Shown here: one piece after another, positions 53,248-60,174 of the stretch | Layout: each line of letters starts with the position of its first letter | Numbering within the stretch: the first letter of the stretch is position 1 | NCBI GenBank assembly: GCA_012517385.1 | Contig: JAAYUZ010000099.1 | Span: forward strand, 1 to 60,174 | Direction: 5' to 3' | Origin: Treponema sp. | GTDB lineage: Bacteria; Spirochaetota; Spirochaetia; Treponematales; Breznakiellaceae | Length of the DNA: 60,174 nt | Program-made: the position numbers and the translations under genes | The notes under the pieces: generated by a model | Database searches by the model: none | What the model was told of the DNA's origin: nothing | The model's input: the letters and a program-made list of their open reading frames with translations, nothing else

Positions 53248-53330
53248 GCTGCTGCGAGACTGATAGAATTGGTTATACAAAACCGTATAAACATACGACT
53301 ATTTTGCATAAGAATACGAATATGTCAAGA
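53248..53330. other. Spacer between the rod hairpin and the second LacI gene
   Basis: On the minus strand TTGACA lies a few bases after the regulator's stop codon, followed at 16 bases by CAAAAT, a possible promoter for the aminotransferase leader. TTATAC and GTATAA form a small repeat (53273-53290). No gene is visible. Confidence 0.4.
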
Positions 53331-54344
53331 CTAAATTTTTCTGCAGCTATCCCGTTCAATAAGCTGAACCGGCACCAGCACACGGGGGGGGACCTTTTCA
53401 CCACTTAAAAGCTGCTTCATCATTTCCGCCGCCTTTTTACCTATGGCCTGCCGGTCCTGGCGGAAGGTTGTTAAGGGTGGATGGGCAAAACTGGCCCACA
53501 GGTTATCATCAAAACTGATAATGGATATATCCTGGGGTATGCTGAGTCCCAGGTCTCTGCAGGCATTCATAACTCCCATGGCCATGATATCGCTGGCGCA
53601 GAATATGGCGGTTGGTTTTTCATCCCGTTTCCATAATTCCATCATCGCCTTGTAACCCGATTGACCGTTCCAGAAATCGGCGACGACTATTAATTCATCC
53701 CTGAGGGGCAGCTTTCTCGAAATCAGTCCCGCTTTGTATCCCTCCAAACGTTCATATCCGGCAGCTGCTATGCTATTCTGGGGTCCCGCAATATGGGCAA
53801 TAGAACGGTGTCCCAGGCTATACAGATACTGGACCGCCTCCACAGAAGGGCGGATATTTTCGGAAGTAACGGTGGATATATCGGGAAAAACGATGTTCGA
53901 TGAAATGCACGGTACATCACTTTGAGTTACCTCTAAAACCTCCGTATCCTTGGCATCGGAGTTTACAATAAGGACCCCATCCACATGACGATACCGGCAA
54001 TGTTCGAGGAGGCTCATTCTTCGGCCTCCTAAATTCCGGGCTATAAAGATGAGTTCATACCCTGTGGCTTCCATATCCTGCTTAAAGGCATTGATGATAC
54101 TTGCAAAAAGAGGGTGTTCTATACCAACTCCCATATCATCTTCCTCGTAGATAAGGCCGATAAGCCAGGATTTTCTGGTAACGAGCCCCTTGGCACTGGA
54201 ATTGGGAACATACCCCAGATCTTTAGCCACCTGGAGTATCTTCTCTTTGGTTTTCTGACCGATATCACTCTGATTATTTAATGCCTTTGAAACAGTGGGG
54301 GCAGAGTAACCGGTAATTTTGGCAATATCATATATGGTAACCAT
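53331..54344 (-). CDS. LacI-family transcriptional regulator
   Basis: A 337-residue repressor. The helix-turn-helix is TIYDIAKITGYSAPTVSKALNNQSDIGQKTKEKILQVAKDLGYVPN, and the sensor domain includes HVDGVLIVNSD, FCASDIMAMGVMNAC and SIISFDDNLWASFAHPPLT. The start at 54344 is chosen because a -35/-10 pair ends nine bases upstream of it; an in-frame ATG at 54362 lies upstream of the -10. It has no Shine-Dalgarno sequence. An exact palindrome GCAATCGATTGC overlaps its -35 box. Its regulon is unknown, with no sugar genes next to it; the aminotransferase is downstream. Confidence 0.9.
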   Translation of the reverse strand: MVTIYDIAKITGYSAPTVSKALNNQSDIGQKTKEKILQVAKDLGYVPNSSAKGLVTRKSWLIGLIYEEDDMGVGIEHPLFASIINAFKQDMEATGYELIFIARNLGGRRMSLLEHCRYRHVDGVLIVNSDAKDTEVLEVTQSDVPCISSNIVFPDISTVTSENIRPSVEAVQYLYSLGHRSIAHIAGPQNSIAAAGYERLEGYKAGLISRKLPLRDELIVVADFWNGQSGYKAMMELWKRDEKPTAIFCASDIMAMGVMNACRDLGLSIPQDISIISFDDNLWASFAHPPLTTFRQDRQAIGKKAAEMMKQLLSGEKVPPRVLVPVQLIERDSCRKI

Positions 54345-54353
54345 AACAGTACT

Positions 54354-54382
54354 ATGATACATCCTTACGCAATCGATTGCAA
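54354..54382 (-). promoter_or_regulatory. Promoter and operator of the second LacI gene
   Basis: Minus strand: TTGCAA (54382-54377), 17 bases, TATCAT (54359-54354), then nine bases to the ATG. The perfect 12-bp palindrome GCAATCGATTGC (54369-54380) overlaps the -35 and spacer, so binding there would block the polymerase. It differs from the other LacI operator (GCAACCGGTTGC) only in its centre. Confidence 0.7.
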
Positions 54383-54413
54383 TCTTTTTTTAATCCTATA
54401 GAGTACGGGCCCC

Positions 54414-54453
54414 TTGAGACCCCGCGCTTTCACCGGTACAATAGGGACTATCT
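54414..54453 (+). promoter_or_regulatory. Promoter of dnaE
   Basis: TTGAGA (54414-54419), 17 bases, TACAAT (54437-54442), then 11 bases to the ATG at 54454. AGGGA at 54443-54447 could act as Shine-Dalgarno only if transcription starts earlier. Confidence 0.55.
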
Positions 54454-57400
54454 ATGACCGATTTTGTCCATCTCCATGTCCATTCGGATTACTCACTCCT
54501 GGATGGAGCCGCCTCTGTTAAAAGTCTTATCTCTAAAGCTAAAGCCCTGGGCATGAAACACCTGGCCCTCACGGACCACGGGAATATGTTCGGGGCCCTC
54601 AAGTTCTACAAGGAATGCAAGGCTGCCGAAATCAATCCCATCATCGGCAGCGAATTCTATATGACCACCGGCTCCAGGTTTGACAAGAAGGGCTCAGAAA
54701 CGGGGAATGCCTACCATCACCTGGTACTCCTGGCCACCAACGAACAGGGCTACCGCAATCTGATGAAACTCTCATCCCTTTCCTACACGGAGGGTTTTTA
54801 TTATAAGCCCCGGATCGACGAAGAACTCCTGGTTCGTTACCACGAAGGGCTTATCGGCCTTTCTGCCTGCCTGGGAGGCGAAATTCCGAGCCTCCTTCTA
54901 GAGGGAAAAGCTGAGGAAGCCCTCTCCCGGGCCCGGCGACTCCGTGATATTTTGGGGGATGACAATTTTTACCTTGAACTCCAGGACCATGGTTTGCCGG
55001 AACAGAAAAAGGTGAATCCCCTCCTGATTGAGCTTTCTAAACGGACCGGCATACCCCTGGTGGCTACCAACGATATCCATTATTTAGACAAGGAAGATTC
55101 GGTAGCCCAGGACATACTCCTCTGTATATCCACCAATAAGAAACGGAATGAATTGAGCCGCATGCGCTTTGAAACCAGCGAATTTTATCTAAAAAGCGGC
55201 GATGAAATGGCAGCCCTGTTTCCAGATACACCCGAAGCTATTCTCAATACGGTCCGGATTGCCGAACGCTGTCATACCAGCATCCCCCTTCCAGGCCCCA
55301 TGCTACCGGATTTCGAACTCCCCCCGCCCTTTACCAATGGGGCTGACTATATCCGGCACCTGACCTACGAGGGACTTAAAAAACGGTATCCGGAAATCAC
55401 CGAAGAGATTAAAAAACGGGCCGACTACGAACTGGACATCATCATCAAGATGGATTTCGTGGGCTACTTCCTCATTGTGGCGGACTTTATCAACTGGGCC
55501 AAGGAACATGATATCCCCGTAGGCCCCGGCCGCGGTTCCGGTGCGGGCTCCATTGTAGCCTATGCCATGCGGATCACCGACATAGACCCCCTTAAGTATA
55601 ACCTGCTGTTTGAACGATTTTTAAACCCCGAACGGGTGTCCATGCCCGACTTTGACGTAGACTTCTGCTTCGAACGGCGGGGAGAGGTCATTGACTATGT
55701 AACACAAAAGTACGGCCGCGAACGGGTCGGACAGATAATCACCTTTGGAACCCTTAAGGCCAAGGCGGTCATCAAGGATGTGGCCCGGGCGCTAGACATA
55801 AGCCTTGAGGAATCGAACCGGATTGCCAAGCTCATTCCTGAGGATCCCAAGATGACCCTGGCAAAAGCCTTTGAACAGGAACCGGAACTTGCAAAACTAG
55901 CAGAAGACCCGAGATATCAGGAACTGTTTGCCATCGCAAAACGGCTCGAAAATAAAAACCGCCATTCATCCCTCCATGCAGCGGGAATCGTCATCGGCAA
56001 GACAGAACTCACCGACTATGTGCCCCTCTATCGGGATGCTAAAACCGGGACCGTGGCCACCCAATTTACCATGGATCAGATTGAGGAATGCGGCCTCGTA
56101 AAGATGGACTTCCTGGGCCTCAAAACCCTGACCCTCATTAAAAACACCCAGGACCTGATCCGAAAACGGGGCGGTGAATATGCTCATTTCGATGCAGACT
56201 CGGTAAGCGAAACTGACCCGGCTACTTATAAACTCCTCGGAGAAGGCCAGAGCACCTGTGTTTTTCAGTTCGAATCTTCGGGGATGCAGAGTATTCTGAA
56301 ACAGGCAAAACCCAACAAAATAGAGGATCTTATTGCATTAAACGCCCTGTATCGGCCGGGGCCCATGGCCTACATTCCCCAATTTGTCGACTCAAAGTGG
56401 GGCCGGAGACCCATCGAATATCCGGACCCCTGTCTGGAATCCATCTTAAAGGAGACCTACGGGGTCATCGTTTACCAGGAACAGGTTATGCAGGTTGCCC
56501 AGATTATCGGCGGATACAGCCTGGGACAGGCGGACCTGCTGCGGCGGGCCATGGGAAAGAAAAAACCCGAGGTCATGGTAAAAGAAAAGGCCCGATTTAT
56601 TGAGGGTGCTAAAAAGAAGGGCTTCTCCGAGGCTGACGCGGACCGGATCTTTGAAATTCTTGTCCCCTTTGCAGGGTACGGTTTTAACAAGAGCCACGCT
56701 GCGGCCTATTCGGTGGTAGCCTACCGGACCGCCTACCTTAAGGCTAACTTTCCCGCCGAATTCATGGCTGCCAATCTGACCAACGAAATTACCAGCACTG
56801 ACAAACTACCCGAATATATTGATGAAGCCCGCAGGATGGGCATTACGATAGAGCCGCCTGACATCAACCGTTCTGAAAAATACTTTACCGTTGTGGATGG
56901 CAAAATCATCTATGGACTCCTCGGCATTAAGGGACTTGGGGATGCCGCTGCAGACGAAATTGTAAGCAAGCGTATCCAGGGCGGGCCCTACAGGGACTTA
57001 ATCGATTTTCTTGACCGGGTAGACATAAAAACCGTGGGGAAAAAGGTCATCGAACTGCTCATAAAAACCGGAGCCTTTGATAAACTAGGTCAAAGCCGCC
57101 CCACACTTCTGGCTAACCTGGAACGGGCTGTAGAATATGCTCAGAACAAAAAGGATGATAAAAAGTTCGGTCAATCCAGCCTGTTTGAAGAATCGGGCGA
57201 AAAGGAATACCCCGATTTTGAGTTCGAGGCAGCCCCGGACTGGGATAAACAGGATCAGCTTGCCATAGAAAAGGAACTTATCGGTTTTTATTTTTCGGGC
57301 CATCCCATGGATGATTACCGACAGACCTGGGAACGTTCGGTGAGCCTTGACCTTTCCCATCCGGAACGTTCAAGCCCTGACAAGGAATACATCATTCTGG

Positions 57401-57882
57401 GGCAGATAAAATCGCTGAGACCCTTCCAGGCCAAGAACGGCAAATGGATGGGTTTCTCATCCCTGGCGGACTTTAAGGGCCAGATAGACCTTACACTCTT
57501 TTCAGATGTGTGGGAAAAATTGCGGGATAAACTTCATATTGATGAAATTGTCGCCCTGAAAGGCAAGGTAGACCGTTCCAGGGGAGAAAAGATAAGCTTT
57601 ATTGTGAATGAAATGCTCGATATTCAAAATCTGACAGAAAAATCCTATCGGGAAATTCACATTCGGCTCACAACCGATGCGGCGGAGAAAGAAGAAAACC
57701 TGTATCCCCTCCGGGATCACCTCTTTGAGCATTCAGGCCCCTGTTCGGTCTTTATCCACATTCCGGTGCCGGGAGGAGAATCGGTAGTTCGGACCGCCAC
57801 CCAGATCACCAGCGCCGCTGATCAGTGGGCCCTGGAATCCATCGGCATGCTCCCCGGAGTGGCTGAGGTCTGGCGGGAATAG
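54454..57882 (+). CDS. dnaE: DNA polymerase III alpha subunit
   Basis: An 1142-residue replicative polymerase of the DnaE1 type. The PHP domain opens with FVHLHVHSDYSLLDG and LALTDHGNMFGALKF. The polymerase active-site acids are in MPDFDVDFCFERRGEV, with GRGSGAGSIVAYAMRITDIDPL before it, and GFNKSHAAAYSVVAYRTAYLKANFPAEF is a thumb/fingers block. The C-terminal OB domain (KEYIILGQIKSLRPFQAKNGKWMGF) and tail complete it. No proofreading domain is fused, as expected. It stands alone and is convergent with the GGDEF gene; its terminator reaches into that gene. Confidence 0.97.
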   Translation: MTDFVHLHVHSDYSLLDGAASVKSLISKAKALGMKHLALTDHGNMFGALKFYKECKAAEINPIIGSEFYMTTGSRFDKKGSETGNAYHHLVLLATNEQGYRNLMKLSSLSYTEGFYYKPRIDEELLVRYHEGLIGLSACLGGEIPSLLLEGKAEEALSRARRLRDILGDDNFYLELQDHGLPEQKKVNPLLIELSKRTGIPLVATNDIHYLDKEDSVAQDILLCISTNKKRNELSRMRFETSEFYLKSGDEMAALFPDTPEAILNTVRIAERCHTSIPLPGPMLPDFELPPPFTNGADYIRHLTYEGLKKRYPEITEEIKKRADYELDIIIKMDFVGYFLIVADFINWAKEHDIPVGPGRGSGAGSIVAYAMRITDIDPLKYNLLFERFLNPERVSMPDFDVDFCFERRGEVIDYVTQKYGRERVGQIITFGTLKAKAVIKDVARALDISLEESNRIAKLIPEDPKMTLAKAFEQEPELAKLAEDPRYQELFAIAKRLENKNRHSSLHAAGIVIGKTELTDYVPLYRDAKTGTVATQFTMDQIEECGLVKMDFLGLKTLTLIKNTQDLIRKRGGEYAHFDADSVSETDPATYKLLGEGQSTCVFQFESSGMQSILKQAKPNKIEDLIALNALYRPGPMAYIPQFVDSKWGRRPIEYPDPCLESILKETYGVIVYQEQVMQVAQIIGGYSLGQADLLRRAMGKKKPEVMVKEKARFIEGAKKKGFSEADADRIFEILVPFAGYGFNKSHAAAYSVVAYRTAYLKANFPAEFMAANLTNEITSTDKLPEYIDEARRMGITIEPPDINRSEKYFTVVDGKIIYGLLGIKGLGDAAADEIVSKRIQGGPYRDLIDFLDRVDIKTVGKKVIELLIKTGAFDKLGQSRPTLLANLERAVEYAQNKKDDKKFGQSSLFEESGEKEYPDFEFEAAPDWDKQDQLAIEKELIGFYFSGHPMDDYRQTWERSVSLDLSHPERSSPDKEYIILGQIKSLRPFQAKNGKWMGFSSLADFKGQIDLTLFSDVWEKLRDKLHIDEIVALKGKVDRSRGEKISFIVNEMLDIQNLTEKSYREIHIRLTTDAAEKEENLYPLRDHLFEHSGPCSVFIHIPVPGGESVVRTATQITSAADQWALESIGMLPGVAEVWRE

Positions 57883-57883
57883 G

Positions 57884-57923
57884 AACCGGGTCTGGAGATC
57901 CTCAGGACTCCACCCGGTTTTTT
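57884..57923 (+). terminator. dnaE terminator inside the end of the convergent gene
   Basis: AACCGGGT (57884-57891) pairs with ACCCGGTT (57912-57919), with GGAG and CTCC pairing inside, followed by T residues to 57923. The 3' half codes for the last residues of the GGDEF protein on the other strand. Confidence 0.85.
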
Positions 57924-59149
57924 CCGTTCCGTTTAGCCGTATAGAGCTTTGCATCGGCCCTGTTAATAAGGGCTTCAAAGGATTCACCCTTTTCAGCCTC
58001 CGCAACACCGGCTGAAATCGTAACAGCCAGATCCTTTGTTTCAAACTGCAACAGGGCCACGGTATTTCGTATTTTTTCTGCCACTATATGGGCAGCCTTC
58101 AGGTCGGTTTCCGGCAGCAGCACAAGAAATTCTTCACCCCCGTAACGGCCCGCCACATCGGTTTTACGCAGCGATGCCATGATCGCATGGGCTACCGAAA
58201 GAATAACCTCATCTCCAGCACGATGGCCAAAGGTATCATTCACCTGTTTAAAATTATCAATATCGAGCATAATGATAGAAAGGAGCCTTCCATACCGGGC
58301 CACCTTGGCGGTTTCCTCTTCGAGCCGTTCAAAGATAAACCGGTGATTATAAAGCCCCGTTAGACCATCGGTAACAGCCATAAGTTCCAGCCGCTTTTTG
58401 TACTGATAGGATCGGACATTTATTTTGATACGGGATATTAAGGATGCTGCATCAAAGGGTTTATGGATATAATCATCAGCCCCGGCCATTAAAAGGGTGG
58501 TAATAGATTTTTCGCCAGTAAACTGGGACATACCGATGATAATTGAATTAGGCTGGTGGACTCGGATATCCATGATGACCTTATCGCCGGTCAGTTCAGG
58601 CAGAACCATATCAACAAGGTACAGATCATAGGCTTTGCCACTTTCTAAAAGTTCCCGCGGCGTCACATAAAAATCTGCAAACCGGAAACCATTCATATCC
58701 AGAATACGATGTACCACTTTTAAAATAATTGGCGAATCATCCAGTATGGCAACCCGCATATCCCGCATAAACCGGGATAATTCGTCCTCCGCAGACAGGG
58801 TTGCAAAAAAGTGTTTAAAATGGTCTTCGTTTACTTCAGACTTGAGGATATAATCGACCACTCCAAGGCTGAAGAGCCGTTCCCGCAATTCCAGGGAGTC
58901 ATTGGAGGTAACAACCACCACGGGGATATCCTTTTTAGATGCCTGGGGCAAATCAAGAATAAAAGATTCCGCATCCCCATCATTGAATTCCATGGCAGTT
59001 ATAATAAGATCCACCGATTGTTGAGCAATATACGCTAATGCTTCCTGCTTTGTTGCAACACTCTTAACTGAGTGCCCGCAGCGGAGAATGATCTCCTGCA
59101 TTACTTTTCTAAAGAGCTCACTTCTGTCAACATGTAAGATCTGTAACAC
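57902..59149 (-). CDS. Double-receiver diguanylate cyclase
   Basis: A 415-residue response regulator. Receiver one (1-115) has lost its phospho-acceptor: VDLIITAMEF has Ala at 52 where Asp is expected. Receiver two (130-250) is intact with DD at 137-138, phospho-Asp at 180 in YDLYLVDMVLPE and Lys in DDYIHKPF. The C-terminal GGDEF domain has RYGGEEF (337-341) and the product-inhibition site RKTD (328-331). It should make cyclic di-GMP when receiver two is phosphorylated, with receiver one a partner-binding module. The start is GTG with GAGG nine bases earlier. Its partner kinase is not adjacent. Confidence 0.93.
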   Translation of the reverse strand: MLQILHVDRSELFRKVMQEIILRCGHSVKSVATKQEALAYIAQQSVDLIITAMEFNDGDAESFILDLPQASKKDIPVVVVTSNDSLELRERLFSLGVVDYILKSEVNEDHFKHFFATLSAEDELSRFMRDMRVAILDDSPIILKVVHRILDMNGFRFADFYVTPRELLESGKAYDLYLVDMVLPELTGDKVIMDIRVHQPNSIIIGMSQFTGEKSITTLLMAGADDYIHKPFDAASLISRIKINVRSYQYKKRLELMAVTDGLTGLYNHRFIFERLEEETAKVARYGRLLSIIMLDIDNFKQVNDTFGHRAGDEVILSVAHAIMASLRKTDVAGRYGGEEFLVLLPETDLKAAHIVAEKIRNTVALLQFETKDLAVTISAGVAEAEKGESFEALINRADAKLYTAKRNGKNRVES

Positions 59150-59275
59150 TTTGTTAACCTCAGCATTAAATATAATCTATTTATATTTTATTGAAAAGAA
59201 GGGCCCTCGACTAAGAGACAGCCTTTTAGTATGCTTAATGTGATACATTCTTGTTTGAAGCTAAAGGAGGAACCT

Positions 59276-59866
59276 ATGGGCATACTCATGCGTATATTGG
59301 CATCGATCACTACGGTATATATGATCCTTTTGTTTTTGCGGATCATGCTTACCTGGTTTAACAGTCCCTTTACGCTTGGTCGTACAACCGAGTTACTCAG
59401 TAGCATCACCGACCCTTATCTGAACTGGTTCCACCGTTTTCCCCAACTGAGAACCGAACTTATGGATTTTTCCCCCGTAGCAGCCCTGGCGGTACTTGCC
59501 TTAGTTAATAATATTTTTCTTACCATTGCCGTATATGGCAGAATCACCCTGGGTATTATCCTTTCTATGCTGCTTTCGAGTGTCTGGTCTGCCATTGCCT
59601 TTGTGTTAAGTTTTTTCATTGTTATACTGGTAATCCGTTTTATTGCCTACACACTGGGAAGCAATAATGTACATCCTATCTGGCGTGCTATCGATGCGCT
59701 TTCCAAACCTATGTTATACCGGGTAAACAGATTGATATTCCGGGATCGGCTCGTCACCTATAAGACCGGTATTTTCACCACAGTCGTAGTTTTACTTGCA
59801 CTTCGTATCCTGGGAGCGGTCATCATCAGCTTACTATCGAACCTTCTCATCAGGCTTCCCTTTTAA
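59276..59866 (+). CDS. YggT family membrane protein
   Basis: A 196-residue integral membrane protein with two YggT repeats, each with two helices (LASITTVYMILLFLRIMLTWFNSPF and LNWFHRFPQLRTELMDFSPVAALAVLALVNNIF; then IVILVIRFIAYTLGSNNVHPIWRAIDALSKPMLYRVNRLIF and TTVVVLLALRILGAVII). YggT proteins are linked to cell-envelope shape and osmotic stress; the precise function is unknown. The ATG at 59276 has AAAGGAGG before it; a longer in-frame start at 59231 is rejected. recG follows 24 bases later. Confidence 0.88.
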   Translation: MGILMRILASITTVYMILLFLRIMLTWFNSPFTLGRTTELLSSITDPYLNWFHRFPQLRTELMDFSPVAALAVLALVNNIFLTIAVYGRITLGIILSMLLSSVWSAIAFVLSFFIVILVIRFIAYTLGSNNVHPIWRAIDALSKPMLYRVNRLIFRDRLVTYKTGIFTTVVVLLALRILGAVIISLLSNLLIRLPF

Positions 59867-59890
59867 ATTGCAGGCTTATCAGGTGCATCG

Positions 59891-60174
59891 GTGTTTCTTA
59901 AGGAGATAAAAACTCCCGTCAGTCATCTTAAAGGCGCCGGGACCCAGACCTGCCAGAGCCTTGCCAGGCTGGGTATCAAAGATATTGCATCCCTTTTAAG
60001 CTACTATCCCCGGGATTGGGAGGACCGCAGTCAATTTGTCCCCCTCGCCTATTGGAACAGGGGCAAACAGATCTATACGGTAGTAACGATCCTGGCCCAT
60101 GAATGGTTTGGATATCCGAAAAAAATTCTGAAGGTCCATATAGAAGATGATACAGGCCGGGCTGAACTAATCTG
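59891..60174 (+). CDS. recG: ATP-dependent DNA helicase RecG, N-terminal part
   Basis: The frame runs off the end of the window. It codes MFLKEIKTPVSHLKGAG, then LARLGIKDIASLLSYYPRDWEDRSQF, the wedge/helical start of RecG that recognises replication forks. The GTG start has AGGTG six bases earlier. RecG rewinds and reverses stalled forks. About 94 residues are visible. Confidence 0.9.
   Translation, partial: MFLKEIKTPVSHLKGAGTQTCQSLARLGIKDIASLLSYYPRDWEDRSQFVPLAYWNRGKQIYTVVTILAHEWFGYPKKILKVHIEDDTGRAELI

Noticed and set aside
53077-53280. 204-bp N-terminal extension of the aminotransferase
   Set aside because: It would cover the rod hairpin and T tract; the ATG at 53076 has a proper ribosome site and matches family length.
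53168-53330. T-box riboswitch upstream of the aminotransferase
   Set aside because: No T-box bulge sequence (GGUGGNACCGCG type) or specifier stem is recognisable.
1-60174. CRISPR arrays, insertion sequences, integrase or phage genes
   Set aside because: No regularly spaced repeats and no transposase, integrase or phage structural motifs were found in any frame.

Overview
The window reads as a chromosome segment from a free-living spirochaete of the Treponema/Spirochaeta group. This rests on recalled family resemblance: a spirochaete-style EF-G paralogue outside any str operon, a RecJ with a large insert, a very long iPGM, a Lon with an extended linker, several chemoreceptors and many short lipoproteins. 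A thermophilic plant-polysaccharide user such as Treponema (Gracilinema) caldarium would fit, but the species guess is weak. Coding density is high and no prophage, transposase or CRISPR array is visible.

Layout. 0-4 kb: the end of carB, a glucosyl-3-phosphoglycerate synthase overlapping a degenerate M20-type peptidase, and a divergent CBS-SpoIIE phosphatase. 4.1-9.0 kb: one leftward operon encoding a P-II-like protein, a PTS IIA protein and an MBH-order Mrp cation/proton antiporter module without the large MrpA antiporter domain. 9.2-14.1 kb: iPGM, a chemoreceptor and a zinc-phospholipase-C-like protein. 14.4 kb: tRNA-Pro(GGG). 14.5-26.6 kb: envelope and housekeeping genes (DUF4349 lipoprotein, ferredoxin, LysM-M23 hydrolase, PEGA-type protein, PBP1A, a ParB-domain miniprotein, EF-G, a zinc-ribbon membrane protein with a condensation-fold acyltransferase, and O-acetylhomoserine sulfhydrylase). 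26.7-35.5 kb: a galactan utilisation locus (GH35, GH53-CBM61, MalG/MalF/MalE-type transporter, LacI regulator) that looks more A+T-rich than its surroundings. 35.5-36.0 kb: a gene-poor stretch packed with palindromes. 36.0-42.7 kb: a chemoreceptor, a small conserved-looking gene, Lon and a sensor kinase. 42.8-49.6 kb: a rightward cluster argA, recO, pyrimidine phosphorylase, recJ, M23 peptidase, rpsU. 49.7-60.2 kb: a hydrolase lipoprotein, a phosphodiester glycosidase lipoprotein, an aminotransferase, a second LacI regulator, dnaE, a double-receiver GGDEF protein, YggT and the start of recG.

How the pieces work together. The galactan locus forms a pathway: an outer-surface GH53 lipoprotein cuts beta-1,4-galactan, the MalEFG-type transporter imports the oligomers, GH35 releases galactose, and LacI controls the set through palindromic operators. 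No MalK ATPase is present, so one from elsewhere must be shared. The Mrp operon begins with two regulatory-looking small proteins, suggesting nitrogen- or PTS-linked control of ion exchange.

Main unusual signals. (1) A 33-bp direct repeat (31/33) flanks an 11-kb segment holding the galactan locus, the palindrome cluster and a chemoreceptor. Its right copy is the 3' end of a gene and its left copy sits on the metY stop codon, which is the geometry of an integration at a gene 3' end. (2) A family of intergenic palindromes has fixed cores and loops (AACAG or AAGGG) and arms that change together to keep pairing. (3) About ten genes lack a Shine-Dalgarno sequence and instead have a -10-like hexamer 6-9 nt before the start codon, suggesting leaderless mRNAs. 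(4) RecJ carries an insert resembling a degenerate DnaQ exonuclease. (5) A rod-shaped hairpin of about 80 nt with a T tract precedes the aminotransferase gene.
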